Shown: piece after piece, positions 1 to 10,441 of the stretch | Layout of the letters: each line of letters opens with the position of its first letter | How positions within the stretch are numbered: position 1 is the stretch's first letter | Origin: Streptomyces sp. SID13726 | GTDB taxonomy: Bacteria; Actinomycetota; Actinomycetes; Streptomycetales; Streptomycetaceae | Reading direction: 5' to 3' | NCBI RefSeq assembly: GCF_010548375.1 | Contig: NZ_JAAGLY010000007.1 | Coordinates: 434,001-498,000, forward strand | Length of the DNA stretch: 64,000 nucleotides | Program-made: the position numbers and the translations under genes | The notes under the pieces: model-generated | Seen by the model: the letters and a program-made list of their open reading frames with translations, nothing else | Database searches by the model: none | Told to the model about the DNA's origin: nothing

Positions 1-1046
1 GACAGGTCGTTGGGGTCGAAGCCGGGCGCGTTGGCCATGGCCAGGACCTGTCCGGTCCGGGTGTCCTGCACTATCACGTACCCGCGGTCCGCCTTGGACT
101 CCTTCACCTGGTCGGTGATGGCCTGCTGGGCGGCCCACTGGATGTCCCGGTCGATGGTGAGCTCGACGTCGCTGCCGGGCACCGCGGGCGTCTCGGTGGA
201 GCCCACGGTGGGCACCTGGCGGCCGCCGGACTGGGCGTAGCGGATCTTGCCGTCCTTGCCGGCCAGCAGGCTGTTCAGCTGCTGCTCGACCCCGCCGCCG
301 CCCTTGCCGTCGGCGTTGACCCAGCCCAGTATCCCGGCGGCGAGGTCGCCGTTGGGGTACACGCGTTTGGTCGTCGGCACCGAGAGCACGCCCGCGAGGA
401 CGTTGGCCGTGCCCGGGTCGGTCTCCGACTTGGCCGCGAGCGCGGACCTCAGGTCCTTGATCTGCTTCCAGACCTGCGGGGTCTGCCGGTTGGCGAGCAG
501 GACGTAGCGCAGCTTCTTGTCCGCCGGCCGCAGCTTCTTGACGATCGTCTCCTGGTCCTGGCCCAGGATCGGGGCGAGCAGGGCGGCCGCCTGCTCGGGA
601 CCGTCGTCGACCTTCAGCTGCTTGCGGGTGAACAGCGTCGGGTCGGCCGTGATGTCGTACGCGTCCTCGCTGGTCGCGAGGGCCACGCCGTCCCGGTCGG
701 TGATCCCGCCGCGCTCGGCGGCCAGCGTGTAGCCGACGTACCGGTTCTGCTCGGCCTTGGCCGCGTACGTGCTCGCGTCGACGGCCTGCACCTGGAGCAG
801 TCGTACGACGAAGGCGGCCAGCACCAGGGTCAGCGCGAGGCCGACCAGGCGCAGCCGGGGGCGGGGACTGCCCAGCCGGATCGTCTTGGGGGCCGCGGCC
901 CGGGGCGCCGCGGGGCGCCGGGCCGGGCGGGCGCCGGGGCCCGGGCGCGGCCGGCCCACGGGGCGGGCGGAGCGCTCGGGGCGCGCGGGTCCGGGCACGC
1001 GGCGGCGGGGCGGCTGCCTGCCGAAGTCGTCGGACACTTCCGTCAC
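1..1046 (-). CDS. ftsI: FtsI, septal penicillin-binding protein (partial)
   Basis: Division-specific class B penicillin-binding protein, the peptidoglycan D,D-transpeptidase of the septum. Only the first 348 codons are present; the gene runs off the left edge. Visible in order: a Pro/Arg-rich basic cytoplasmic tail (residues 1-60), one membrane helix (about 67-86), then the PBP dimerisation/pedestal domain, ending in RTGQVLAMANAPGFDPNDL, a segment conserved just before the transpeptidase domain. The SxxK, SxN and KTG motifs lie outside the window and cannot be checked. The GTG start at 1046 overlaps the ftsL stop (GTGA), so translation is probably coupled; GTG at 1037 is an alternative start. 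Last visible gene of rsmH-ftsL-ftsI, the conserved head of the division and cell-wall cluster. Confidence 0.95.
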   Translation of the reverse strand, partial: MTEVSDDFGRQPPRRRVPGPARPERSARPVGRPRPGPGARPARRPAAPRAAAPKTIRLGSPRPRLRLVGLALTLVLAAFVVRLLQVQAVDASTYAAKAEQNRYVGYTLAAERGGITDRDGVALATSEDAYDITADPTLFTRKQLKVDDGPEQAAALLAPILGQDQETIVKKLRPADKKLRYVLLANRQTPQVWKQIKDLRSALAAKSETDPGTANVLAGVLSVPTTKRVYPNGDLAAGILGWVNADGKGGGGVEQQLNSLLAGKDGKIRYAQSGGRQVPTVGSTETPAVPGSDVELTIDRDIQWAAQQAITDQVKESKADRGYVIVQDTRTGQVLAMANAPGFDPNDL

Positions 1047-1585
1047 CTGCCGGGGGTCGGGGTCGGATTCGCGGAGGGCGGGACTTCGGAGGGGGCGGGC
1101 ACGGTGCTCTCCTCCGGCGCCGGGCTCGGGCTGTCCGTCGGCGTGGGCGCGGCCTGGTTGCCGATCGCCTCGGGGGCGAGGACGAGAGGCATCCGCACGG
1201 AGGCCGGTTCGGCTCCCGAGGCGGGCGACGGGACGCCCTTGACGGTGCCGTCGGGATCGAGGAAGGCCGGGTCGCCGCCGGGCACCATGCCGAGTTCGTG
1301 GGCGCGGCGCACCAGGGCGTCGGGCGCGGAGTAGGCGTCGATGTCCCGCTGGAGCGCCTGTTCCTCGTCGGTGAGGCTCTTCGTGTCCCGCTGGAGGTCG
1401 TCGAGCTTGAACGACCCTTCGCTGAGCGCGGAGTTCAGCACCAGCAGCCCGATGAGGCCGCCGCCCAGCAGCAGGACCACGAGGAGCACGAACGGGGTAC
1501 GGGCCGCCTGTCCGGAGCCCGTCGGGCCGGGGAAGAGGCGCGCGAGACGGGCCGCCCTCCCCTTCAGTTCGGGTTTCCTACTCAC
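1043..1585 (-). CDS. ftsL: FtsL-like division protein
   Basis: Small bitopic septum protein expected to join the FtsQ/FtsB division subcomplex. The 180 residues show a basic cytoplasmic N-terminus, one membrane helix (TPFVLLVVLLLGGGLIGLLVL, about residues 29-49), a short coiled-coil-like stretch (SFKLDDLQRDTKSLTDEEQA) and a Pro/Ser/Thr-rich outer tail. Sequence alone is weak for this family, so the call leans on size, topology and position between rsmH and ftsI. I chose GTG at 1585 because GGAGGG lies just upstream and the protein then begins VSRKPELKG; an upstream in-frame start at 1618 would add a non-conserved leader. Confidence 0.85.
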   Translation of the reverse strand: MSRKPELKGRAARLARLFPGPTGSGQAARTPFVLLVVLLLGGGLIGLLVLNSALSEGSFKLDDLQRDTKSLTDEEQALQRDIDAYSAPDALVRRAHELGMVPGGDPAFLDPDGTVKGVPSPASGAEPASVRMPLVLAPEAIGNQAAPTPTDSPSPAPEESTVPAPSEVPPSANPTPTPGR

Positions 1586-1627
1586 ACACCCTCCAGTGAG
1601 TCCGGTTCCCCAACTCACTTACGTGCC

Positions 1628-2584
1628 TCATTCGATGGACTCCCTGATTCGCTCGGCGCCCCGGCAGCGCGCCGGTGCCGCCCGCCGGTTCTCGGCGATC
1701 TCTTCCTCGGTGGGAAGTTCGGCACCGCGCGTGAGCAGCTTGAGCCGGGGCTGGTACTGCTCGGGGACGACGGGCAGCCCGGGCGGGGCGGTGTTGGCGG
1801 CGCCGGCCGCGAACACCTGCTTGACCAGCCGGTCCTCCAGCGAGTGGTACGACAGCACGGCGATCCGGCCGTGCACGGCGAGCGCCGCCACCGCGGCCGG
1901 GATCGCCCGCTCCAGGACGGAGAGTTCGCCGTTGACCTCGATGCGCAGCGCCTGGAAGGTGCGCTTGGCGGGGTTGCCTCCGGTGCGCTTGGCGGCCTGC
2001 GGCAGGGCGTCACGGATCAGCTCGACGAGCCGCGCGCTGTTGGTGAACGGCTCCTTGTCGCGCTCGCGCACGACGGCGGACACGATCCGCTTGGCCTGCT
2101 TCTCCTCGCCGTACGCCCGCAGGATCCTGACGAGTTCGCCCGCCGGGTAGGTGTTGAGGACCTCGGCGGCGCTGACGCCGGTCGTCTGGTCCATGCGCAT
2201 GTCGAGCGGGGCGTCCTGGGCGTAGGCGAAGCCGCGGTCGGCCTCGTCGAGCTGCATGGAGGAGACCCCGAGGTCGAAGAGGACGCCCTGCACGCGCGCG
2301 ATGCCCAGCCGGTCGAGCACGTCCGGGAGTTCGTCGTAGACCGCGTGGACCAGGGTGGCGCGCTCGCCGAAGGGCGCGAGCCGCTCGCCGGACAGGCGCA
2401 GCGCCTCCTTGTCGCGGTCGAGGGCGACGAGCCGGGCCTCCGGGAAGCGCTGGAGCAGGGCCTCGCTGTGGCCGCCGAGGCCGAGCGTGCAGTCGACGAC
2501 GACCGCTCCCGGTTCCTGGAGGGCGGGGGCCAACAGGTCCAGGCACCGCTGGAGCATCACCGGGACGTGTCGACTCTGGCTCAA
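1628..2584 (-). CDS. rsmH: 16S rRNA (cytosine-1402-N4)-methyltransferase
   Basis: RsmH/MraW methylates N4 of C1402 in 16S rRNA using SAM. At 318 residues it is normal length. Visible: HVPVMLQRCLDLL at the N-terminus, the SAM-binding motif DCTLGLGGHSEALL (about 31-44), LGVSSMQLDEADRGFAY and the NPAKRTFQALRIEVN block near residue 200, all typical of the family. The start is TTG at 2584, giving MSQSRHVPVML; no better ATG or GTG precedes the conserved N-terminus. First gene of the rsmH-ftsL-ftsI operon. No mraZ gene lies upstream, which differs from many bacteria but agrees with what I recall for Streptomyces. Confidence 0.96.
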   Translation of the reverse strand: MSQSRHVPVMLQRCLDLLAPALQEPGAVVVDCTLGLGGHSEALLQRFPEARLVALDRDKEALRLSGERLAPFGERATLVHAVYDELPDVLDRLGIARVQGVLFDLGVSSMQLDEADRGFAYAQDAPLDMRMDQTTGVSAAEVLNTYPAGELVRILRAYGEEKQAKRIVSAVVRERDKEPFTNSARLVELIRDALPQAAKRTGGNPAKRTFQALRIEVNGELSVLERAIPAAVAALAVHGRIAVLSYHSLEDRLVKQVFAAGAANTAPPGLPVVPEQYQPRLKLLTRGAELPTEEEIAENRRAAPARCRGAERIRESIE

Positions 2585-3004
2585 GGGGCCCTCTCAGGTC
2601 CGGCGGGGCCCGGACGCACCGCCGGGTCCCCGGCCCGCTGATGAAAGGGTGACCTGCCGGCGCCGGAAGCGTCAGCCGACCGGGAGCGGGAGGAGGCCGA
2701 GCCGTACGTACGCGCCGCGCACGTGGGGAGAGCTCCGGAAAGTCGCCGGGGTCTCCGGGGGAAAGTCCAGCAGGGAGGCCTCGCCTCCCGCTTCGCGTCA
2801 CTTTAGTCCACGCCGTCTCGCGGTCAATCAACCGGCCTGCGCGTCGCGGTCCGGCCCGGGGACGAAGCCGCGGACCGGGGGAAATCACCCGACCGGGCGC
2901 ACCCTCCCCACTCATGTGGCTTAGCTCACAAAGTGCACGTGATGACGCTCTTTTTCCCTTCTCACCACAAGACCGGAACGGCGGTGACCAGTACCGTCGT
3001 GGGT
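2585..3004. other. 420-bp intergenic region
   Basis: Divergent region between rsmH and the carbonic anhydrase gene. It contains the minus-strand promoter candidate described separately and a G/C-rich leader with imperfect inverted repeats. No conserved ORF, mraZ remnant or known RNA family was recognised. Confidence 0.5.
2800..2827 (-). promoter_or_regulatory. candidate promoter of the rsmH-ftsL-ftsI operon
   Basis: On the minus strand a -35-like TTGACC (2827-2822) and a -10-like TAAAGT (2805-2800) are separated by 16 bases and point at rsmH, about 215 bases away. The intervening leader holds a short perfect hairpin (GGGAGGC/GCCTCCC, 2773-2789). Inferred from sequence only. Confidence 0.5.
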
Positions 3005-3550
3005 ATGACGACTTCCGCATCCGCCACCACCGCATCCGAAGGCGCCATACGCGGCGGCACCGTGACCGACCGCCTCGTCGACGCGAACGAGCGGTACGCC
3101 TCCGCGTTCGCCGACCCCGGGATGGACGCCCGCCCCGTTCTGCACGTGGCCGTCGTGGCCTGCATGGACGCCCGTCTCGACCTGCACGCCGCGCTCGGCC
3201 TGGAGCTCGGCGACTGCCACACCATCCGCAACGCCGGCGGGGTGGTCACCGACGACGTGATCCGCTCGCTCACCATCAGCCAGCGCAAGCTCGGCACCCG
3301 CAGCGTGGTCCTCATCCACCACACCGGCTGCGGCCTGGAGGCGATCACCGAGGACTTCCGCACCGAGCTGGAGATGGAGGTCGGCCAGCGTCCCGCGTGG
3401 GCCGTGGAGGCCTTCCGGGACGTCGACCAGGACGTACGGCAGTCCATGCAGCGGGTGCGCACCTCGCCCTTCATGCTGCACACCGACGACGTCCGCGGCT
3501 TCGTGTTCGACGTGAAGACGGGCCTGCTGCGCGAGATCGACCCCGCGTAG
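3005..3550 (+). CDS. beta-class carbonic anhydrase
   Basis: Interconverts CO2 and bicarbonate, supplying bicarbonate to carboxylases. The 181-residue protein carries the beta-class zinc site: Cys and Asp/Arg in ACMDARLD and the His-x2-Cys pair in HHTGCG, with NAGGVVTDDVIRSL between them. It is a short cytoplasmic form without a signal peptide. ATG at 3005 (MTTSASATTASEG) is preferred; an in-frame start at 2933 would add 24 residues that look like non-coding leader. It stands alone between divergent rsmH and the moxR operon. Confidence 0.9.
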   Translation: MTTSASATTASEGAIRGGTVTDRLVDANERYASAFADPGMDARPVLHVAVVACMDARLDLHAALGLELGDCHTIRNAGGVVTDDVIRSLTISQRKLGTRSVVLIHHTGCGLEAITEDFRTELEMEVGQRPAWAVEAFRDVDQDVRQSMQRVRTSPFMLHTDDVRGFVFDVKTGLLREIDPA

Positions 3551-3810
3551 GACCGCCGGGGATCGCGTGCGACCGGCCGCCGTAGCTGTCGTTTCGCTGT
3601 TGATTTCGGCCCTCGGGGTGCCCAAACCGCCGTAAGACCCGACATAGTGCAGCCAGTTGTCCACAGTCGAGTGACACGAATCGGTAACGGCAGCAAGAAT
3701 GCGGGTGTGGCGTCGCGCGGAACTTTTCACGCGTGGTGTCCGTGATTCGGGGTGGGCCGGTTACGCATCACAGAGCGTCGGCCCGGAAAGTACGGGCCGA
3801 GGAGGGCCGG

Positions 3811-4844
<1,034 letters not shown>

Positions 4845-4845
<1 letters not shown>

Positions 4846-6212
4846 TGTCCACCGGGGTGCCCTCGGCCGGCGGCCCCGAGGCCGACCGGGGCGACAAGGG
4901 CGGGATCCGCACCGCGCTGGCGGGCCTGACCACCCGGGGCCGCTCCTTCTTCGCCGCCGGCATCGCCGCGGCGATCTGCGCCTACGTCCTCGGCCAGAGC
5001 GACCTGCTCCGGGTCGGCCTGCTGCTTGCCGTACTGCCCCTGGTGTGCGCCACCGTGCTCTACCGCACCCGCTACCGGGTCGCGGGCAGCCGGCGGCTCT
5101 CCCCCGCGCGCGTGCCCGCGGGCAGCGAGGCCCGCGTCCATCTGCGGATGGACAACGTCTCCCGGCTCCCCACCGGCCTGCTGATGCTCCAGGACCGGGT
5201 GCCCTACGTCCTCGGCCCGCGCCCCCGCTTCGTCCTCGACCGGGTCGAGCCGGGCGGCCGCCGCGAGGTGTCCTACCGGGTCCGCTCCGACCTGCGCGGC
5301 CGCTACCCGCTGGGCCCGCTCCAGCTGCGCCTGACCGACCCGTTCGGGATGTGCGAGCTGACCCGGTCCTTCTCGTCGTACGACACCCTGACCGTGATCC
5401 CGCGCGTGGAGGCGCTGCCGCCGGTGCGGCTGAGCGGCGAGGCGAAGGGGTACGGCGACGGACGCCAGCGCTCGCTGGCCCTGGCCGGCGAGGACGACGT
5501 GATCCCGCGCGGCTACCGCTACGGCGACGACCTGCGCCGGGTGCACTGGCGCTCCACCGCGCGCTACGGCGAGCTGATGGTCCGCCGCGAGGAGCAGCCG
5601 CAGCGCGCCCGCTGCACGGTGCTGCTCGACACCCGGGGCCTCGCCTACGCGGGCGCGGGCCCCGACTCGGCCTTCGAGTGGGCCGTCTCGGGAGCCGCCT
5701 CCGTCCTGGTGCACATGCTCGAACGGGGCTTTTCCGTACGGCTGTTGACGGACACCGGAAACTCCGTGCCCGGCGAGGGCGCCGACGGCTTCGCCGGTGC
5801 CAGCCAGGAGACCGCGGACGCGGCCGGGCTGATGATGGACACCCTCGCGGTGATCGACCACTCCGACGGCACCGGCCTGTCGCGCGCGTACGACGTACTG
5901 CGCAGCGGGAACGAAGGACTGCTGGTGGCCTTCTTCGGCGACCTCGACGAGGAGCAGGCCACAGTGGTCGCCAAGATGCGCCAGCGCAGCGGGGGCGCGC
6001 TCGCCTTCGTGCTGGACAGCGAGGGCTGGGTGCGGGAACCGACCGATGTGCCCGGCCCCGCGGACGAGCACGAGGAGCGGCTGCGGATGCTGCGCGAGGC
6101 CGGCTGGACGGCACTGGGCGTGCCGCGCGGCACCTCGCTGGAAGAGCTGTGGCGGCTCGCGGACCGTGAGCGCACGGGCGTCGGCGCGGCCGGCGCCGGG
6201 GAGGCGTCGTGA
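4845..6212 (+). CDS. DUF58 domain membrane protein
   Basis: Membrane-anchored DUF58 protein of 455 residues. Two membrane helices lie near the N-terminus (about 33-70: SFFAAGIAAAICAYVLG and VGLLLAVLPLVCATVLY), followed by a beta-rich segment and the DUF58 core, recognised by RGYRYGDDLRRVHWRSTARYGELMVR (quoted as the region around 5510-5585). A von-Willebrand-like domain follows in this family. It probably works with the upstream MoxR ATPase and the downstream transglutaminase; this trio is common in actinobacteria but its function is not established. The ATG at 4845 has a GGAG site six bases upstream. GTG at 4842 is possible. Confidence 0.88.
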
Positions 6213-8620
6213 TGAGCGGGCGGGCCCGGCTGGCCCTGTGCGCGTGGGCGGCCACCCTGATGGCCGCGTGCTCCCTGCTGCCGCTGGTCGAGCCGGTCAC
6301 CTGGATCGTGCAGGCCGCCTTCCTGCTCGGCGTGCAGACGCTGGTGGGGGCGGGGACCCGGCGGATACCCCTGGCCCGTCCGCTGACCGTGGCGGCCCAG
6401 GCGATCGTCACCCTGGTCGTCCTGACCCTGCTCTTCGCCCGCGACCAGGCCCTCTTCGGGCTGATCCCGGGCCCGAGCGCGTTCATGCACTTCGGGGACC
6501 TGCTGCAACAGGGCGGCGACGACATCGCGCGGTACGCGATCCCGGCGCCCCTGGAGTCCGACGGCATCCGGCTGATGGTCCTGGGCGGTGTCCTGGTCAT
6601 CGGGCTCGCGGTGGACACCCTGGCGGTGACCTTCCGCAGCGCGGCCCCGGCCGGTCTGCCGCTGCTCGCGCTGTACTCCGTCGCCGCGGGCCTGTCCGAC
6701 GGCGGGGCCGACTGGCTGTGGTTCCTGATCGCGGCCGCCGGCTATCTGCTGCTCCTCCTGGCCGAGGGGCGCGACCGGCTCTCGCAGTGGGGCCGCGTCT
6801 TCGGCGGGGCGGCCCGCGCCCCGGGCGGTGAGTCCGGCCCGGTGGCGCCGGTGCGGACCGGGCGGCGGATCGGCGTGGTCGCGCTGGGCATCGCCCTGGT
6901 GGTGCCGCTCGGCCTGCCCTCGATGACCGGCGGCCTCCTGGACGCGGCCGGCACCGGAGTGGGCGCGGGCAACGGCAGCGGCGGCACCATCTCGGCGGTG
7001 AACCCGCTGCTGTCCCTGCGCGACAACCTGAACGTCGACGAGGACCGCCAGGTCCTCTCCGTTCGGACCGAGAGCAACGACATCTCCAACCTGTACCTGC
7101 GGATCGTCTCCCTGGACGACTTCGACGGCCGCACCTGGAAGCCCTCCAAGCGCTCCATCACGGCCGTGCCGGACGACTTCCCCACCCCGGTCGGCCTCGG
7201 TACCGGCGTCAAGCGCACGGAGGTCGACACCACCATCTCGGCGGCGAACTGGTACCAGCAGAACTACCTGCCGATGCCGTATCCGCCCAGTGGTGTCAAG
7301 GTCGCGGGCAACTGGCGTTACGAACCCCAGGGCATGGCCCTCGTCGGGGACCACGGCCAGAACACCCGCGGGCTGACCTACCAGGTCAAGAGCCTGGACG
7401 TGGAACCGACGGCCGAGCAGCTCGCCTCGGCGCCGTCGGCGCCCCCGACCATCGAGCGCGAGTACACCGACCTGCCGGACTCGCTGCCCTCGGTGGTGGC
7501 CAAGACCGCGCGCGAGGTCACCGCGGGCTCGAAGAACGCCTATGAGCAGGCGGTCGCGCTCCAGGACTACTTCGCGGTGAACGGCGGCTTCGAGTACGAC
7601 ACCCAGGTGCAGGTCGGCGACGGGCCGAACGCGATCGCCAACTTCCTGCGGGACAAGCAGGGCTTCTGCGTCCACTTCTCCTTCGCCATGGCGGCGATGG
7701 CCCGCTCCCTGGGCATTCCGGCCCGGGTCGCGGTGGGCTTCGCGCCCGGCACCCCGCAGGCGGACGGCACGGTGTCGGTGGGGCTCAAGGACGCCCACGC
7801 CTGGCCCGAGCTGTACTTCGAGGGCGTGGGCTGGACCCGCTTCGAGCCCACCCCGACCCGGGGCACGGTGCCGTCGTACACCGTCCCGGAGTCCTCCGGC
7901 AGCGTGGACCCCGGTGTGGCGCGGCCGTCCGCCGGGACGTCCACGGAGCCGTCGGCCTCGCCCTCGGCGAGCGAGAGCTGCTCGGCCCAGCTGCGGAAGC
8001 TGGAGGCCTGCGACAGCGCCTCCCCGGCGGCCGCGGCGGGCGGGGGCGGGAACGGCCCGTGGTGGGCCGTACAGGGGCCCTGGTGGTATCTGAAGCTGCT
8101 GTTCTGGGTGGTCGTCGGGCTGGCCGTGCTCCTGATCCCGCTGTCACCGATGCTGGTGCGGCTGCGCACCCGGTCGGTGCGGCTGGGCGGACACGGCCGC
8201 ACCGAGGCGGACGCCGCCGCGCACGCCCTGGCGGCCTGGCAGGAGCTGACGGACACGGCGTGGGACTTCGGGATCCCGCCGGACGACTCGCAGACGCCGC
8301 GGAAGGCGGCGGCGCGGATCGTGCGGCTCGGCCATCTCGACCCGACGGCCGCGGCCTCGGTTCACCGGGTGGCGGACGCCGTGGAGCAGGTGCTCTACGC
8401 CCCGCGGCCCCGGCCGACGGCGGGCCTCGCCCAGGACGTCTACCGGGTGATCGGCGGGCTGCGCGAGTCGGTCAGCCGCGGCACACGGGCGCGTGCACTG
8501 GTCGCGCCCCGTTCGACCGCACGGGTGGTGTGGGCGCTGTCGGAGTGGTGGAACGGGGTCGCCACCCGGGTGGCGGCGGCCCGTCCGACGCTGCGCAAGC
8601 CGTCCGGTCAGGAAGGCTGA
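6212..8620 (+). CDS. transglutaminase-like membrane protein (TgpA type)
   Basis: Large membrane protein (802 residues) with about six N-terminal helices (residues 1-240), an outer transglutaminase-like domain with Cys in GFCVHFSFA, His in DAHAWPELYF and the third acidic position in RFEPTPT, a Ser/Pro-rich linker, one more membrane helix (LLFWVVVGLAVLLIPLS) and a cytoplasmic DUF4129-like tail. It could make or break isopeptide bonds or act as a peptidase at the cell surface; the substrate is unknown. Overlaps the DUF58 stop, completing the moxR-DUF58-transglutaminase operon. ATG at 6212 is better spaced from GGGGAGG than GTG at 6209. Confidence 0.88.
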   Translation: MSGRARLALCAWAATLMAACSLLPLVEPVTWIVQAAFLLGVQTLVGAGTRRIPLARPLTVAAQAIVTLVVLTLLFARDQALFGLIPGPSAFMHFGDLLQQGGDDIARYAIPAPLESDGIRLMVLGGVLVIGLAVDTLAVTFRSAAPAGLPLLALYSVAAGLSDGGADWLWFLIAAAGYLLLLLAEGRDRLSQWGRVFGGAARAPGGESGPVAPVRTGRRIGVVALGIALVVPLGLPSMTGGLLDAAGTGVGAGNGSGGTISAVNPLLSLRDNLNVDEDRQVLSVRTESNDISNLYLRIVSLDDFDGRTWKPSKRSITAVPDDFPTPVGLGTGVKRTEVDTTISAANWYQQNYLPMPYPPSGVKVAGNWRYEPQGMALVGDHGQNTRGLTYQVKSLDVEPTAEQLASAPSAPPTIEREYTDLPDSLPSVVAKTAREVTAGSKNAYEQAVALQDYFAVNGGFEYDTQVQVGDGPNAIANFLRDKQGFCVHFSFAMAAMARSLGIPARVAVGFAPGTPQADGTVSVGLKDAHAWPELYFEGVGWTRFEPTPTRGTVPSYTVPESSGSVDPGVARPSAGTSTEPSASPSASESCSAQLRKLEACDSASPAAAAGGGGNGPWWAVQGPWWYLKLLFWVVVGLAVLLIPLSPMLVRLRTRSVRLGGHGRTEADAAAHALAAWQELTDTAWDFGIPPDDSQTPRKAAARIVRLGHLDPTAAASVHRVADAVEQVLYAPRPRPTAGLAQDVYRVIGGLRESVSRGTRARALVAPRSTARVVWALSEWWNGVATRVAAARPTLRKPSGQEG

Positions 8621-8623
8621 AAA

Positions 8624-8647
8624 CCGCCGCGGGGCACCCCGCGGCGG
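8624..8647 (+). terminator. hairpin after the transglutaminase operon
   Basis: A perfect C/G-rich inverted repeat (CCGCCGCGGGG/CCCCGCGGCGG around a two-base centre) begins three bases after the stop codon. No U-tract follows, as is usual in Streptomyces. Confidence 0.7.
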
Positions 8648-8742
8648 CTCGGTCCGCGGCTCAAGTCCGCAGCTCAGCCCGAGGGCAGGCGTTTCGCGGG
8701 CGGGCGTTTCGGTTCCAGGGCATACGTTTCAAGGGCATACGT

Positions 8743-8780
8743 GAGGGGGTGACCCACCCGGCCGGGTGGGTCACCCCCTC
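8743..8780. terminator. 38-bp perfect inverted repeat, bidirectional terminator
   Basis: Two 19-base arms match exactly with no spacer (GAGGGGGTGACCCACCCGG and its complement). It sits between the ends of the convergent transglutaminase and DUF3040 genes, so it probably stops transcription from both sides. Confidence 0.8.
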
Positions 8781-8825
8781 AGGAGTTCTGTGCGAGCGAG
8801 AGCTCCGCGGGAGTGGCCGATTCGG

Positions 8826-9224
8826 CTACTGGCCGCCCTGCTGTTCGTCTCGGCGCTTCTGCCAGCGCTGCTCGATCCGGTCCATCATCGAGCGCTTCTG
8901 GCGTCCCTGGCGACGGGCGTGCGGGGCGCCCGCTGCGGGCTGCTCGCCCGGCTTGGGGGCCTTGCGCCAGCCGGTCACGGCGAGTACCGCACAGCCCAGC
9001 ATCACCAGGAAGCCCACCACGCTGAGCCACACCTGCTTGGCGACCATACCGGCCATGAGGAGCGCGATACCCACGAGGAAGCCGGCGACCGCCTGGTAGA
9101 CCCGTCGCCGGGTGTACGTACGCAGCCCGCTTCCCTCAAGCGCTGTCGCGAACTTGGGATCTTCGGCGTACAGCGCTCGCTCCATCTGCTCGAGCATTCG
9201 CTGCTCGTGCTCCGAGAGCGGCAC
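8826..9224 (-). CDS. DUF3040 membrane protein
   Basis: Actinobacterial DUF3040 protein of 132 residues. It starts with the family signature PLSEHEQRMLEQMERALYAEDPKFA, then has two closely spaced membrane helices (about 43-85) and a basic, charged tail ending in RWQKRRDEQQGGQ. The GTG start at 9224 follows GAGGAGG. Function unknown; the family is widespread in actinobacteria, often near division or cell-wall genes. Its 277-bp upstream gap to the methyltransferase stop shows no ORF or RNA I recognise. Confidence 0.88.
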   Translation of the reverse strand: MPLSEHEQRMLEQMERALYAEDPKFATALEGSGLRTYTRRRVYQAVAGFLVGIALLMAGMVAKQVWLSVVGFLVMLGCAVLAVTGWRKAPKPGEQPAAGAPHARRQGRQKRSMMDRIEQRWQKRRDEQQGGQ

Positions 9225-9501
9225 GTCGTCCTCCTCATCGTGCAGTCGCCGGGGCGACTCGGGGGGTCCCTTCAGGATAGGCAGGGAATCGCCCCCGTGA
9301 AACCCGCCCCTCTGCGCCAATTGGCCAACCGGAATCCGCCATGAGCGCTCCGGTCGCTGAATCTTGTCATTCCCCAGCGGCCGTCCCGTCATGCCGGGCG
9401 GTCTCCCTCGATCATACGGCGCTGAGCGCCCGATCGGGGGGCCTGTGGCGTACTCCATGTGCCATCAAGTACCTGATCAGCACTACGGCGCAGGAGCCCG
9501 C

Positions 9502-10272
9502 TCAGGCCCCGGCGGCCTCTCGGGTCTCACCGAGCACATGGAGCTGCGTGGCCACGGAGTGGAAGGCGGGGAGCTCGGCCGCCGCCTCCTCCAGCTTCAG
9601 CAGGGCGTCCACGGCACCGGGCTCGGTGTCCACGAGCACTCCGGGGACGAGGTCGGCGAAGACGCGGACGCCGTGCACGGCGCCGACGGTGAGGCCCGCG
9701 CCCTCGACGAGCGCGGTGAGCTGTTCGGCGGTGAAGCGGCGCGGGACGGGGTCACCGTCGCCCCAGCGGCCGTTCGGGTCGTCGAGGGCCTGCCGGGCCT
9801 CCTTGAAGTGGCCGGCCAGGGCCCGCGCGAGCACGGCGCCGCCCAGTCCCGCGGCGAGCAGGCTGAGGACGCCCTCGGGGCGCAGGGCGGCCACCACGTT
9901 GCGCACGCCCTCGGCCGGGTCGTCCACGTACTCCAGGACGCCGTGGCACAGCACGACGTCGTAGGCACCGCGCTCGGCCACGTCGAAGAGGCCGTGGGCG
10001 TCGCCCTGGACCCCCCTGACCCGGTCGGCGACCCCGGCCTCGGCGGCCCGGCGCTCCAGCGCGAACAGCGCGTTGGGGCTGGGGTCGACGACGGTGACCT
10101 GGTGGCCGAGGCGGGCGACGGGCACCGCGAAGTTGCCGCTGCCGCCCCCGGTGTCGAGGACGTCCAGCGCCTGGCGTCCCGTGGCCTTGACCCGGCGGTC
10201 GAGGGCGTCCTGGAGAACGTCCCAGACCACGGCGGTACGGAGGGAGGCGCGGGGTCGCAGCGGGTCCGACAC
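9502..10272 (-). CDS. class I SAM-dependent methyltransferase
   Basis: Putative small-molecule, lipid or RNA methyltransferase, 256 residues. SAM-binding motif I is LDVLDTGGGSGNFAVPVA (about 36-53), the acidic loop is VTVVDPSPNALF, and motif IV-like YDVVLCHGVLEYVDDP is clear. The fold resembles CmoA/UbiE-type enzymes, but no substrate signature was identified. GTG start at 10272. A small hairpin (10298-10318) separates it from the upstream HEPN gene, so the two may be transcribed separately. Confidence 0.85.
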   Translation of the reverse strand: MSDPLRPRASLRTAVVWDVLQDALDRRVKATGRQALDVLDTGGGSGNFAVPVARLGHQVTVVDPSPNALFALERRAAEAGVADRVRGVQGDAHGLFDVAERGAYDVVLCHGVLEYVDDPAEGVRNVVAALRPEGVLSLLAAGLGGAVLARALAGHFKEARQALDDPNGRWGDGDPVPRRFTAEQLTALVEGAGLTVGAVHGVRVFADLVPGVLVDTEPGAVDALLKLEEAAAELPAFHSVATQLHVLGETREAAGA

Positions 10273-10297
10273 GGCAGTTGGCTCCTCGGCGCGGGTA

Positions 10298-10318
10298 GGA
10301 AGGCTTCAGGCGCCTTCC
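10298..10318 (-). terminator. hairpin between HEPN and methyltransferase genes
   Basis: Seven-base perfect stem GGAAGGC/GCCTTCC with a seven-base loop, located 3' of the HEPN gene and just 5' of the methyltransferase. It may terminate the former or form part of the latter's leader. Confidence 0.45.
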
Positions 10319-10441
10319 ACCCTATTGCCTCCGGTACCCGGCCTGGTCACTCCGGTGGCACGCCCGCCGCACATCTCGTACGGCGGACCCGGTGACCCCC
10401 GTCGTGCAGCGCACCGCTCACCCCGTCATGCCGTCCCCCTG

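Noticed and set aside
2585..3004. mraZ gene upstream of rsmH
   Set aside because: No frame in this gap resembles MraZ.
3715..3745. SigE-like promoter before moxR
   Set aside because: GGAAC is followed at about the right distance by CCGTGA, but the -10 element is poor and the match is weak.
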